A DNA stretch of 64,000 nucleotides from an uncultured Paracoccaceae bacterium (GTDB lineage: Bacteria; Pseudomonadota; Alphaproteobacteria; Rhodobacterales; Rhodobacteraceae), in contig CATOSB010000001.1 of the NCBI GenBank assembly GCA_951812305.1, forward strand, positions 372,001 to 436,000, in the 5' to 3' direction. A program made the position numbers and the translations under genes. Positions 22,700 through 31,184 of this stretch are shown here, one piece after another. Below the pieces are notes generated by a model. It was given only the letters and a program-made list of their open reading frames with translations. It did not search any database and was not told the DNA's origin. Numbering within the stretch: position 1 is the stretch's first letter; each line of letters starts with the position of its first letter.

Positions 22700-25598
22700 G
22701 TGCTTTGATCTTGCTGCCTATCAGCACCCTTTCCGGGGGCGACCCGTTGCGGGGCAGATGCAAGAGGGTGCCACGGTTGCGGAAATCGTGCGCAATGTTG
22801 GTATCGATCCGCGTTTCCTGATGGACGTGCAGGTCACGATCAGCAACGGCCTGAACGCGTCTGTTGTGCCGATGGATGCCTGGGGGCGTGTTCGCCCGAA
22901 GGCTGGCAGCCATGTATTGGTTGGCCCAAAGATACATGACCCCATTACTGCGGCAATCCTGGCCGCTGTCCTGCCGAGTGCAGCCAGCTATGTGGCGGGC
23001 ACGCTCTTTGCCCTGGAACTGGGCACTCTGGTATACGCGGTGGCCTATGCCGGGGTGACCATTGTCGGGTCGCTCTTGATCAACGCGCTCATTCCGCCCC
23101 CGGTCAAGCCGAATTCAGCTTCGCAGGATGATCCGAACTTCTCGATTACGGGATCGGCCAACGCTACAAATCGCTATGGAATTTTTCCGACCGTTTTGGG
23201 GCGGCATCTGATGTATCCGCCCAAAACGGCGACGGGCTACACAGAGGGCGAAGCTGATAACATCCACTTCAGGGGGCGTTATACATTTGGATACGGACCT
23301 GTCGCATTGGAATCCCTGAAAATCGGTACGACGCCGATCTCCGAATTCGAGGGCGTCGAAATTGAGTTTCTGAACGTCGATAAGGATTTGACTTTGGCCC
23401 ATATGCCGGAACTGGCAGACAAGGAGCCTGTGGTGGTGCCGAAGGGTGAATCAGTGCTCGTTGCAGCCGCGAGGGCACTGGCAGAGAGGGCCGCAGACAG
23501 GGAGGCAGGCAGGGAGCCTGAGTCGACGGTGAAGGTGAATGCGTGGCGGACGGGCGATGCGGCGCTGTCACTTTATCCCGATGATATTTCGGAAGACACC
23601 TATTCGGTTCGCCTGACCAAGGATGAGGCGGTTGTCCGTGCGACCCGTGATCGCGCGGTCTCTGTCTCTATCGATGTGACCTATCAGGGGCTGGTGCAGT
23701 TCGATGACAGCAGCAACAAGCAGAACCGCTCTGTGAGTGTGCGCTATCGGTATCGTCGCGTTGGCACCGGTGTTTGGGTGGATGCGGGCACGGAAACCCA
23801 CACTGGCCGCTCAACCGCTTCGCTGCGTTACACAAAGACCATCGCCCTGCCGGAAGCCGGGGAATATGACATTGAGGTCATGCGCACCAGTGATGACAGC
23901 GACGATACCAAAATCCGCGACGATTGTTATCTGACGGCTGTTCGTTCCGTTCAAAGCGGCGCGTTGCCAAGCCATCGCAACATTGCTGAAATTGCCATTC
24001 GCGTGAAAGCCAGCGACCAGCTGAACGGGCAAATCCAGACGCTGAACGCGGTGGTACATCAGCTTGCGCCTGTCTGGGACGGTGAAGCGTGGTCGGATCT
24101 ACAGCCTGTCCGGCATCCGGCATGGGTCTATGCCCGCGCGCTGATGGGGCCAGGCCTGGGCAATCCGGTTGCGGCAGATCGGCTGCAACTGGACGATTTG
24201 CGGGCATGGGCTGCAGAAGAACCGCACTGGACCTGTGACGGGGTGATTGACCAATCCACCCCGCTGGCGGAGGTGCTGGACATGATCTGCGCATCCGGGC
24301 GGGCGCGCCGCGCCTTGCGGGATCTGAAATATTCGGTGATCCGCGACGGCGGGGCCGGACCCATCGTGCAGCAATTCAGCCCGCGAAATTCCTGGGGCTT
24401 TGCCGGTGCAATCCGCTTCCCCAGGGACATTCACGGCTTCCGGGTGCGTTGCCTGTCCGAGCGGCTGGAATGGCAGCAGGATGAAATCACAGTCTATGCG
24501 GACGGTTATGACGAAACCAATGCCACCGAATTCGAGACGCTGGAACTGCGCGGTGTTGTCCTGTCGAAAGATGATGCGACGGGTGGCAATGCGTGGCGGC
24601 TGGGTCGGTATCATCTGGCACAGGCGATCCTTCGGCCTGAAGAATTCACCTGGCAATGCGATCTGGAGCATCTCAGGGTCAATATGGGGGATAAGGTGCG
24701 GCTGGTGCATGATGTCCCGCTGATCGGTGTGGGTGCGGCCCGTGTGACTGGCCTGAAGGCACATTTCGACGGCTCGCTTGCCGGTTTCACGATGGATGAA
24801 GACTTGCCCGCAGATGCGAATGGCTATCGGGTCTGCTGGCGGTGTCAGGACTGCACCGAGGTGGTGTTTCAGGCGGATGTTCAGGACGGCCTGTGGCGGG
24901 TAAGTGCCAGTGAAGGTGTGACTTTCGATCAGCTGGCCCCGGGTGATCTGGTGAGCATCGAGCAAACGACCGTGGAAAGCATGGAAGTGCTGGTCAGTTC
25001 GATCACGCATCAGGGGGATATGAAGGCGACCTTGACCGGTGTGTCGGCAGCGCCCGCCGTTCTGAAGGCAGACAGCGGGGACATTCCGCCCTATGTGCCC
25101 AGCATCACGCGTGTGGTGTCACCGTCTGACGATCAACTGGCGCAGCCCTGGGTGCCGGGTGACGCATCCAATCCGGAAGAAGCCCGGGACGCGGCTATTA
25201 CGATTGTCAAAGACCGCCATGCCGAAATGCTGCGCTATCTGACAGGTGACTATTCGGCGGAAGAGCGGGACACATTCACCCTGCAGCTTGGGTGGGCGCG
25301 TGATTATCAGAGCACGGGCGATGCCGAAGCCGGGGCGTTTCTGTCCGGTCTGTTTGCCGAAGATGAGCGACTGGCACTGGAAGCCTCTGGCGATGATCCT
25401 GCTGCCGTCATGGCGGGCCGCATCATTCAGAAGAACAGCCGCATGGCCAGCCTGACCGTTGCAGCAGGACGGGCCAGGAATGAAGCCGAAGCGGCCATCC
25501 GGGCAACCGAAACAGTCGCGCAACTCAGGCAAGACCTGCCCGGCATCCTGCGGGCCATGACCGATGCAGAGCAGGCGGCGCTGGCCAGCATCCAATAA
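22683..25598 (+). CDS. Tail tip / host specificity protein (J-like)
   Basis: This 971-residue protein is the central tail-tip fibre protein. The N-terminal region contains hydrophobic segments near residues 90-140 (AAILAAVLPSAASYVAGT...) as in J-like proteins, then beta-rich domains and a fibronectin-like stretch, with PF13550-type tail protein features in the middle (TPLAEVLDMICASGRARRAL). The C-terminal 150 residues are helical. It is coupled to the hydrolase gene by overlap. It likely contacts the host receptor together with the fibre at 26153. Confidence 0.8.
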   Translation: MRMRAECFDLAAYQHPFRGRPVAGQMQEGATVAEIVRNVGIDPRFLMDVQVTISNGLNASVVPMDAWGRVRPKAGSHVLVGPKIHDPITAAILAAVLPSAASYVAGTLFALELGTLVYAVAYAGVTIVGSLLINALIPPPVKPNSASQDDPNFSITGSANATNRYGIFPTVLGRHLMYPPKTATGYTEGEADNIHFRGRYTFGYGPVALESLKIGTTPISEFEGVEIEFLNVDKDLTLAHMPELADKEPVVVPKGESVLVAAARALAERAADREAGREPESTVKVNAWRTGDAALSLYPDDISEDTYSVRLTKDEAVVRATRDRAVSVSIDVTYQGLVQFDDSSNKQNRSVSVRYRYRRVGTGVWVDAGTETHTGRSTASLRYTKTIALPEAGEYDIEVMRTSDDSDDTKIRDDCYLTAVRSVQSGALPSHRNIAEIAIRVKASDQLNGQIQTLNAVVHQLAPVWDGEAWSDLQPVRHPAWVYARALMGPGLGNPVAADRLQLDDLRAWAAEEPHWTCDGVIDQSTPLAEVLDMICASGRARRALRDLKYSVIRDGGAGPIVQQFSPRNSWGFAGAIRFPRDIHGFRVRCLSERLEWQQDEITVYADGYDETNATEFETLELRGVVLSKDDATGGNAWRLGRYHLAQAILRPEEFTWQCDLEHLRVNMGDKVRLVHDVPLIGVGAARVTGLKAHFDGSLAGFTMDEDLPADANGYRVCWRCQDCTEVVFQADVQDGLWRVSASEGVTFDQLAPGDLVSIEQTTVESMEVLVSSITHQGDMKATLTGVSAAPAVLKADSGDIPPYVPSITRVVSPSDDQLAQPWVPGDASNPEEARDAAITIVKDRHAEMLRYLTGDYSAEERDTFTLQLGWARDYQSTGDAEAGAFLSGLFAEDERLALEASGDDPAAVMAGRIIQKNSRMASLTVAAGRARNEAEAAIRATETVAQLRQDLPGILRAMTDAEQAALASIQ

Positions 25599-25650
25599 AC
25601 AGCGGCTTTTTGGGGGCCGCAGACAAGACAATCTAAAACTGAGGTGAGCA

Positions 25651-25860
25651 ATGGACGGTGACCTGGGCATTTTGCAGGAACGATTGAACGCGCATGGGCG
25701 TCGGTTGGAAATTCTGGAAGCCAATCAGAAAAGTCTGGAAGACGGGCTGGCGGCAATTCAGCGGTCGCTTTCCCAGATCAAATGGATTGCAACAGGGATG
25801 GTACTGATGTTTCTTGCGCAAGAGCTTGGCATTGCCGCCATGCTTCAAAAGCTGCTGTAG
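25651..25860 (+). CDS. XhlA-like small membrane protein
   Basis: This 69-residue protein has a coiled coil (about 1-45) and one membrane helix (IATGMVLMFLAQELGIAAML) near its end, like hemolysin XhlA proteins of lysis modules. A GAGGTGAGC ribosome-binding site precedes the ATG. In other phages XhlA associates with a holin in the membrane. The next small membrane gene follows after 8 bp. Confidence 0.65.
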   Translation: MDGDLGILQERLNAHGRRLEILEANQKSLEDGLAAIQRSLSQIKWIATGMVLMFLAQELGIAAMLQKLL

Positions 25861-25868
25861 GCAGCCCG

Positions 25869-26030
25869 ATGCGTGTCATTCCGATCATCCTGGGCAGCGC
25901 TTTGACAGCCTGCCTTGCCTATGTCGCGATTGGCGCGTTGATGGACGTAGCAGACACAGTGCGCCTGCCTTTATCGGCCCTCCTGGGCTACCTCTGCTTT
26001 GCCTTCCTGCGTTGGTTGGCCAAGCGCTGA
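25869..26030 (+). CDS. Small two-helix membrane protein
   Basis: This 53-residue peptide is almost wholly hydrophobic, with helices at about residues 3-24 and 32-48 and a basic C-terminus (RWLAKR). It follows the XhlA-like gene closely and may be a holin or antiholin. No family is recognised. Start chosen at 25869; longer frames lack a ribosome-binding site. Confidence 0.45.
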   Translation: MRVIPIILGSALTACLAYVAIGALMDVADTVRLPLSALLGYLCFAFLRWLAKR

Positions 26031-26152
26031 CATGATTCACAATCCGAGTATTGCGCGGCCCCGACCCGGATCGGGGCTGACAAGAAGAATTTGGCGGGGT
26101 GACCTGCCGAAGTCCCTGCCGGGCGACCGGCATATCTGAAAAGGAGGAAGCA

Positions 26153-27347
26153 ATGGCGCTTCAAACGACAAAACTGCAGGGCATCCTGCGGGGGCCGGAC
26201 GGTGTTGCCCTGGCGGGTGCGACTGTCCGTTTCGTGCTGTCGCATACGGCAGTGGATGTGGGGTCGAACACCGCTCTGGTGCGCACCCCGGTGGACGTGG
26301 AGACCGACGATGACGGGTCTGTGTCGGTGGATCTGTGGCCGAATGCCAATGGGTTTGACAACACCCATTATGACGTGCGGGCCTACACCACCGACGAACA
26401 CGACAAGCCTGTGATCTATGAATTCGGTCAACTACAGGTGCCTACAGTGGGGCCGGTGGATCTGGCTGATTTGCTGGGGGCCGGTGTGCTTCGGGCCAAG
26501 GGGGTCGAAGGTCAGGTGCTGGACGCCGCCATTCGCGCGGCAGAGGCGGCGGATCGATCCGAAAAGAGCGCGGAGAAGTATAACGAACCCGCTGTGGAGC
26601 TCCGGTTGAATGGGCGGTTTGACAAATTTCTGGCAGACTCTGCGCGGAGCTTCCCGCTCGCGCCCAACCTTTTGGCCGACACCAGGAAGTTCGCAACCCT
26701 CTGCGGCGGAAGCGTAAACACAGAATTCGACATATTCGAGGGTCATAATGGCTCCGCGTGGTCCGCCCATCTCTTCAACGGAACGAAGGGCACGGGCAAA
26801 ATCGAAGTGGTAGCGCTGGACAGGCTTTCCGACAAAGGCATCGCCTTCGGCGGCGCTCTCGACAAGGCAACCAACGGGCCGGACGGCGACCCTGCCTGGC
26901 ACGGCTCGGATTTCCGCGTCCTGCTGTTGGATGTCAACATCACAGCGGATCAGAGCGACGGCAAGCCGGCGCGATTTCTTGTTCTGAAACAGGGCTGCCC
27001 GCGCTTCACGGGGTGGAAAAAAGGCGAGTTCAAAACCCAGGCTGCCTGTTTCGTCAATGTGGTTGCACACACGGACGGCATCATCTTCCAGCCCTCCGAC
27101 AACATGTCGGCCACCCTCACGGCGGGGGGGCGATCTCAGGGGCAAGGGCTGGACATATCTGCACAACACCCGGCCCGGCTGGGGCGGATGCCACCAGCCG
27201 CGCTTTAAGGGCAAAGGCAGCATGAAGGTGGCGCTGGCGCTGCCCTATGTCGGCACCGGCGATCATGGCGGTGCGTTCATCTACGCCCAGTCGCTGGGGC
27301 GCTACACCCACGGCGATGACCGGCTGCCCGCCGGGGTCGCTTACTGA
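26153..27347 (+). pseudogene. Tail fibre protein with frameshift in a G7 tract
   Basis: The first frame (26153-27208) starts after AAGGAGG and encodes an N-terminal beta-sandwich domain (residues 1-105), a helical linker and a C-terminal beta region. At a run of seven G (27124-27130) the sense continues in the +1 frame to 27347, with GGDLRGKGWTYLHNT and a Gly-rich end that looks like a fibre tip. With six G one protein of 397 residues would result. The frameshift may be decay, phase variation of the fibre or a sequencing error. As written the product ends at 27208 with an unrelated 26-residue tail. Confidence 0.65.
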
Positions 27348-27369
27348 TCCACAACAGGAGGACAAGACA

Positions 27370-27810
27370 ATGGCACTTATCAAAAAAGGCCCGGAAACAA
27401 TCGCCGCCGTGGCGCTGCGGGATGTGGATGGCTGGCTGGCGGACGAGGGTATCAAAAAGAGCGATGTCACCGTGGAGGCAAACGCCGCGGAGATCAGCGC
27501 TGCCGCGCGGGCCGCAATAAACCGCACGGCCGGCGATACGGAGACTCTGGTCGGCACCTATGGCGACGGCGTCGCCTTCCTGCTGGTGGAAATCGGCAAG
27601 CTTGCTGCCGCGCTCAAGGGCGCGGCCAATATGGCCGCCATGAAAACCGCCGCCGCCCCGCTGGCCGACGCGCTCGACCCGCTTGTGGCAGGCGTCGGTG
27701 ACGGCACCATCAAACTGCCCTACAAGGTCAAGGACGGCGGGCAGGCGGCTGCGCTTACCGAGATCGGCACCCGGATCACCAAAGTGGCAAAGGCTCTGGA
27801 CAGTCAATAA
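27370..27810 (+). CDS. Hypothetical phage protein downstream of tail fibre
   Basis: This 146-residue Ala-rich helical protein starts after AGGAGG at 27357-27362. The frame could begin at 27247 but the ribosome-binding site fixes 27370. No family is recognised. It precedes a terminator and the lysis genes; a fibre chaperone or a virion-associated role is possible from position only. Confidence 0.55.
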   Translation: MALIKKGPETIAAVALRDVDGWLADEGIKKSDVTVEANAAEISAAARAAINRTAGDTETLVGTYGDGVAFLLVEIGKLAAALKGAANMAAMKTAAAPLADALDPLVAGVGDGTIKLPYKVKDGGQAAALTEIGTRITKVAKALDSQ

Positions 27811-27830
27811 AGACAGATCAGCCATCACAA

Positions 27831-27857
27831 GGCCCGCCACCGCGCGGGCCTTTTTTT
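27831..27857 (+). terminator. Intrinsic terminator before the lysis genes
   Basis: GGCCCGC (27831-27837) and GCGGGCC (27844-27850) form a strong stem followed by seven T. It ends the tail transcript just upstream of the endolysin ribosome-binding site. Confidence 0.85.
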
Positions 27858-27870
27858 GCAGGAGATTGAC

Positions 27871-28560
27871 ATGCACATCGACTGGATTGCCGTGCAGACA
27901 CGGCTGAAGAACCTGGGCCTTGACCCCGGCCCGATTGACGGGGTGCGCGGCCCGAAAACAGATGCGGCCATTGTGGCCTTCAAGCGCAGCGTTGGCCTGA
28001 AGCCGCGCCCCTATCTGGGGCCGTTGACCCACAAGGCCCTGATGGGCCGCAAACAGGACGGCGTGGCTGATAAGCCCGCGCTGCCATGGATGGCCCATGC
28101 AGCGGATGTGCGCGGTCTGCATGAGGCGCGCAACTACAGCCGCCTGCGCAGCTGGTTCGACAGGTCGGTCAGCTGGATCGATCCGCGCGACGTACCGTGG
28201 TGCGGGGCCTTTGTCGCCACCTGCCTGCGTCACTGGGAGTCCGGCATTGCAATTCCTGAAAACCCGCTTGGGGCGCGCAACTGGGGCAAGTTCGGCCAAC
28301 CCTGCAAACCGCAGTTCGGGGCTATTCTGACATTCTGGCGGGGCAGCAAGTCCGGCTGGAAAGGGCATGTGGGTTTCTATCACGGCGAAGACGCCACCCA
28401 TTTCCATGTGCTGGGCGGCAATCAGTCAAACGCGGTCACCGTTTCGCGGATCGCCAGGTCGCGTCTGCTGACGGCGCGCTGGCCCAATGACGTCCCGATG
28501 TCCGGCAAGCGGCTGCAGGTGAGTGCGGCAGGCGTCCGGACCACCACAAACGAGGCATGA
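27871..28560 (+). CDS. Endolysin: peptidoglycan-binding domain plus CHAP/TIGR02594-like amidase
   Basis: This 229-residue protein has an N-terminal peptidoglycan-binding domain (about residues 6-65, LDPGPIDGVRGPKTDAAIVAFK) and a C-terminal cysteine-amidase domain: WCGAFVATCLR near 110-120 gives the nucleophile Cys and GHVGFYHG near 169-176 the His. It degrades the cell wall at lysis. GCAGGAG precedes the ATG. It has no signal peptide, so it would depend on a holin, for which the next gene is the candidate. Confidence 0.82.
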   Translation: MHIDWIAVQTRLKNLGLDPGPIDGVRGPKTDAAIVAFKRSVGLKPRPYLGPLTHKALMGRKQDGVADKPALPWMAHAADVRGLHEARNYSRLRSWFDRSVSWIDPRDVPWCGAFVATCLRHWESGIAIPENPLGARNWGKFGQPCKPQFGAILTFWRGSKSGWKGHVGFYHGEDATHFHVLGGNQSNAVTVSRIARSRLLTARWPNDVPMSGKRLQVSAAGVRTTTNEA

Positions 28561-28562
28561 CA

Positions 28563-28870
28563 TGCTGAAACTATTCGGGCGCTTCGTGATCGGCGGCAGA
28601 TCAGGCAAGCGGGAACAGGCATGGGCCGTGTTCCTTCTGTGGTGTGCAGCATTCGTGTGGATGTCGATCAAAGAGGCGGCAAGCGCGCCGGTGGATGGCA
28701 CTCAAGCCATCCTGTCCGCTGCGCTCTGGCCTGTGCTGATCAATCTGGCCGCTGCCCATGGCATGGAATGGTTCAGTGCCCAGACCCGCTTTGGTGGTGA
28801 TGCCAGCGGTCCCGATTGGTCGAGCGGTCGCATGAATCCGCCTGCAGATCATCGCGGAGCGCTGGAATGA
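28563..28870 (+). CDS. Candidate holin
   Basis: This 102-residue protein has two hydrophobic helices (AWAVFLLWCAAFVWM and ILSAALWPVLINLAAAH) and a hydrophilic C-terminus. It starts 2 bp after the endolysin stop and overlaps the Rz gene by 4 bp, the normal place for a holin. No specific holin family is recognised. Confidence 0.6.
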
Positions 28871-29229
28871 TGGCGCGTAGGCTGCGTTTCGGCTGGCAGC
28901 TGTTGTCCAGCCGACTGGGCCTTGCTGCGGTGCTGTGCGCCCTGCTGTGGGGGTGGCACGTCTATGACAAACGGCAGGCCATCCGCGCCGCGCGTGAGGG
29001 CTTTGTCCAGCAATTCGAACTGACGGCGGCGCAGGTCGAACTGGATGCCCTGCTCCGTCGCATGGCGGCTGCGGCAGAAGCCAACCGGGCGCTGCAGGAA
29101 AAGGTTCAAGTGGCACAAGGCGAGGCCCTGCGCTTCGCCGCCGAATTGGAGACTTTCGAGAATGAAACCCAGGTCAATCCTGATGGCGTTGTCGATACCG
29201 GTCTTCTGCGCCGCCTGCGGTCAAACTGA
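28867..29229 (+). CDS. Rz-like inner-membrane spanin
   Basis: This 120-residue protein has one N-terminal membrane helix (LGLAAVLCALLWGWHVY, about 18-34) followed by a long periplasmic coiled coil, the layout of Rz spanins. The Rz1-like gene starts inside it in another frame at 29162, as in lambda. It would bridge to the outer membrane lipoprotein in the last step of lysis. Confidence 0.72.
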   Translation: MMARRLRFGWQLLSSRLGLAAVLCALLWGWHVYDKRQAIRAAREGFVQQFELTAAQVELDALLRRMAAAAEANRALQEKVQVAQGEALRFAAELETFENETQVNPDGVVDTGLLRRLRSN

Positions 29230-29471
29230 CACCGCCCGCGTTCAGGCGGCAGGTCAGGCCGTGGGAGAAGCCCGCGCCGCAGCCGTCTGGCCGGAATAAT
29301 CCCGACGATTGCCGCCGCACGTCCCGTGGCGGGATCACAGAAGGCGTCCGCCTCGACGTGGCCGTCCTCAAGCTGGATGAGGCCTTGTCCCGCCAAAACG
29401 CCAGAACGCGCCGATGTGCGGGCTGGTATGACCGGCAACGCGGCGATGCGACAGCTGGGGCGGTCCAATGA
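29162..29471 (+). pseudogene. Rz1-like outer-membrane spanin lipoprotein, frameshifted
   Basis: The frame starting at 29162 gives a signal peptide with Cys (VFCAACGQTD) and stops at 29299 after 45 residues. The conserved remainder (NPDDCRRTSRGG ... RCAGWYDRQRGD) continues in the +1 frame to 29471; one surplus base near 29294 explains this. Restored, the protein would have about 102 residues, with the Cys pair usual in longer spanin partners. It may be decayed, or the extra G may be a sequencing error. The lipobox is imperfect. Confidence 0.6.
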
Positions 29472-29773
29472 TCACGCTGGCGTTTTATAAGGGGCGCGGC
29501 AAGACGCGCGCCCAGCAGATTCTGGACTGGGCCATCCGCTTCAGCACCCGTGGGCAATACAGCCATGTCGAATTGATAGCGGGCACAGTCTTGCATGGTG
29601 ACATCGCGCAGTGCTTGTCTTCATCTGGTCTGGACGGTGGCGTCCGCGCCAGGCGCATCCTGCTGAAGCCGGAGAGCTGGGACTTGGTTGAACTGCGGAT
29701 CGATCCTGAGCCGCAGAAGGTTTCACCAAACCAGCTTTATCACTGGGTCACATGGGGGCGTTCAAATGTATGA
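29468..29773 (+). CDS. Phage NlpC/P60-like protein, probably truncated
   Basis: This 101-residue protein begins MITLAFYKGRGKTRAQQILDWAIR and has YSHVELI and CLSSSGLDGGVR, the start of a phage-type papain-like peptidase fold. The expected second half is missing: the reading runs out 57 bp before element 2, in unrelated sequence. Its start overlaps the end of the Rz1-like frame. Truncation by the insertion of element 2 or by the event that ended the prophage is likely. Confidence 0.5.
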   Translation: MITLAFYKGRGKTRAQQILDWAIRFSTRGQYSHVELIAGTVLHGDIAQCLSSSGLDGGVRARRILLKPESWDLVELRIDPEPQKVSPNQLYHWVTWGRSNV

Positions 29774-29822
29774 GTATGAAGCACGGGTTTTGGGATCGAG
29801 CTTTCTCATAAGCTCAATCTAA

Positions 29823-29864
29823 TTTCAAAATGACCATTGGCCAAGCACTTTGGTCAGTTTGAAA
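29823..29864. repeat. Imperfect palindrome formed by two copies of the element end
   Basis: TTTCAAAATGACCA (29823-29836) pairs with TGGTCAGTTTGAAA (29851-29864), one mismatch, loop of 14 bases. Each arm resembles the terminal core of elements 1 and 2. It marks the left end of element 2 and may also serve as a hairpin terminator for the genes on either side. Confidence 0.6.
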
Positions 29865-30045
29865 AGCTAAACGTTCCAATTCTTTCAATTAGTGGAATGC
29901 TGAAATCTTGCTTTTTCGGAGCCACTCCAGCCTCTTCCATCCGCTTGCGAAACTTCTCGTAAGCCTCTAGTTGATCTTTGAAATTTTCCCCACGGCTCCG
30001 CTCTTCTTGACTGAGAACGGTTGCCACATCCTCTGCGATAGACAT
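29854..30045 (-). CDS. Small protein downstream of the SDH protease
   Basis: This 63-residue charged helical protein follows the protease gene after 9 bp; GGAG precedes its ATG. Its stop codon is formed inside the inverted end of element 2. No family is recognised. Being third in the operon and inside the element suggests a role with the protease. Confidence 0.5.
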   Translation of the reverse strand: MSIAEDVATVLSQEERSRGENFKDQLEAYEKFRKRMEEAGVAPKKQDFSIPLIERIGTFSFSN

Positions 30046-30054
30046 GTTCTTCTC

Positions 30055-30935
30055 CTACTGAACGTGACGATTGAAGATATAGAACGGTGAGCCTTGACGT
30101 TCAAGATACCCCGTCAATGTGTCACAATATCGGCGGATGGCTTCTCGTTGCTCTGGAACGGCCCCGTAGTCCTCAATCTCAAGTCTGAGTTCGTTCCTTA
30201 GCTTCTGCATCCCAATCATTCGACCGTGAGAATGCCATAGCTGATTGTTGGATAGCTTGGCTGCTATTTCCTCTGCCCGTTCCTGTTTTTCTTCATGGGT
30301 GACAGGCGTGCCTGGATTCGTCGTGCGGTGCGTGTCCCAGTCCTTAAACTTGTAGTCTGTCAGCCAATTTTTCAGCAGGGACTCCGATAGGTTCTTCGAC
30401 TGCTCATAGAACGCCAGCATCGCCAAATCTTGGTTCTGCAGTATCTGAAATTCCGCTGGCGTTATCGTACCATCGTCGCTTTTCTTAACATTTCGTTGAC
30501 TTTGTCTAAATACCCTAGGGCAGGGACAAGAAATTTGTCCTCTCGGTCAGGCACTTGTGGGTCAATCGGCCCCAAGGACGACGCATAGTCCATGAATATC
30601 TTGTCTGCAGCCATGGATAGAACGGTGCCAGCCGACATCGCCGCTTTCGGGACAATTGTGTAAAAGTAATCGTAGTGGTGTCGAATAATTTCAACCATCT
30701 TTTCGACGGCTTCCGCTTGCCCGCCAGGAGTTGTCAGGCACAACCCGAGCGTGTTCCGCTTGCCTTGGCGACCACACAGTATCTCCACATTGTCCCTAAA
30801 ATAGGGGACAGCGCCGGTCCTTAACTCCCCGTAGTAGTATAAAATGTCGCACTCAAGAGCGGCTTCGACCCGCTCTTCTGCTTCTTCGACTGTTGAAAAA
30901 ATGACCTTATCCAGAAGAGGAAGTGTCGTCGCCAT
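30055..30935 (-). pseudogene. SDH-family Clp-fold serine protease, frameshifted
   Basis: Two frames (30935-30462 and 30426-30055) join into one 293-residue protein if one A is added at the run TTTT (30480-30483, plus strand). LCLTTPGGQAEAV and the nucleophile Ser in KAAMSAGTVLSMAAD place it in the serine dehydrogenase proteinase (PF01972) group of ClpP/SppA-like proteases. The C-terminal half (FYEQSKNLSESLLKNWLTDY) is also typical. Cytoplasmic; no signal peptide. The single-base loss in a homopolymer may be real decay or a sequencing error. It is the central gene of element 2. Confidence 0.7.
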
Positions 30936-31142
30936 CGCCCCGCCGCGCCTTTGCTGCTGCCTGTGCTATTTCTAGCTTTTCTTCGGACGATAGCTTGGCT
31001 GCTCGCGCTTGGCCACCTTTTTTTTGCCCGCTTCGCGTTGGGCGGAAGTATCAATCTCGGACGGCGAATCCTGCGTCGCCGTGTCCACAATGAACTTGGC
31101 AAGCTGGTTGGCGTCACGGGGTCTCTTGGGTTTGTCTGTCAT
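30907..31142 (-). pseudogene. Small basic histone-like protein, frameshifted in an A8 tract
   Basis: The protein starts MTDKPKRPRDANQLAKFIVD, then at eight A (31018-31025, written as T on the plus strand) the conserved part KKGGQARAAKLSSEEKLEIAQAAA continues in another frame to the stop at 30907-30909. One more A would give a 78-residue protein of the GG-KGG-R-A type seen in small DNA/RNA-binding proteins. Transcriptional slippage on the A tract could also restore it. It overlaps the protease start by 29 bp, so the two are coupled. Confidence 0.6.
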
Positions 31143-31148
31143 GCAGCT

Positions 31149-31184
31149 AAGATAGTTACGCGCGCGCGAGTGTGCAAACTATCT
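31149..31184 (-). promoter_or_regulatory. Promoter and candidate operator of the element 2 operon
   Basis: On the minus strand TTGCAC (31172-31177) and TATCTT (31149-31154) are 17 bp apart. The inverted repeat AGATAGTT / AACTATCT (31150-31157 and 31177-31184) brackets the promoter. The ATG at 31142 lies 6 bp after the -10 box, so the transcript would be leaderless or nearly so. The spacer contains a CG alternating run. Confidence 0.6.

Noticed and set aside
7882..29773. Gene transfer agent cluster
   Set aside because: Several genes are GTA-like, but the lysis set, hicAB, tip and fibre genes and gene order fit a siphophage, and the usual Rhodobacterales GTA order is not seen.
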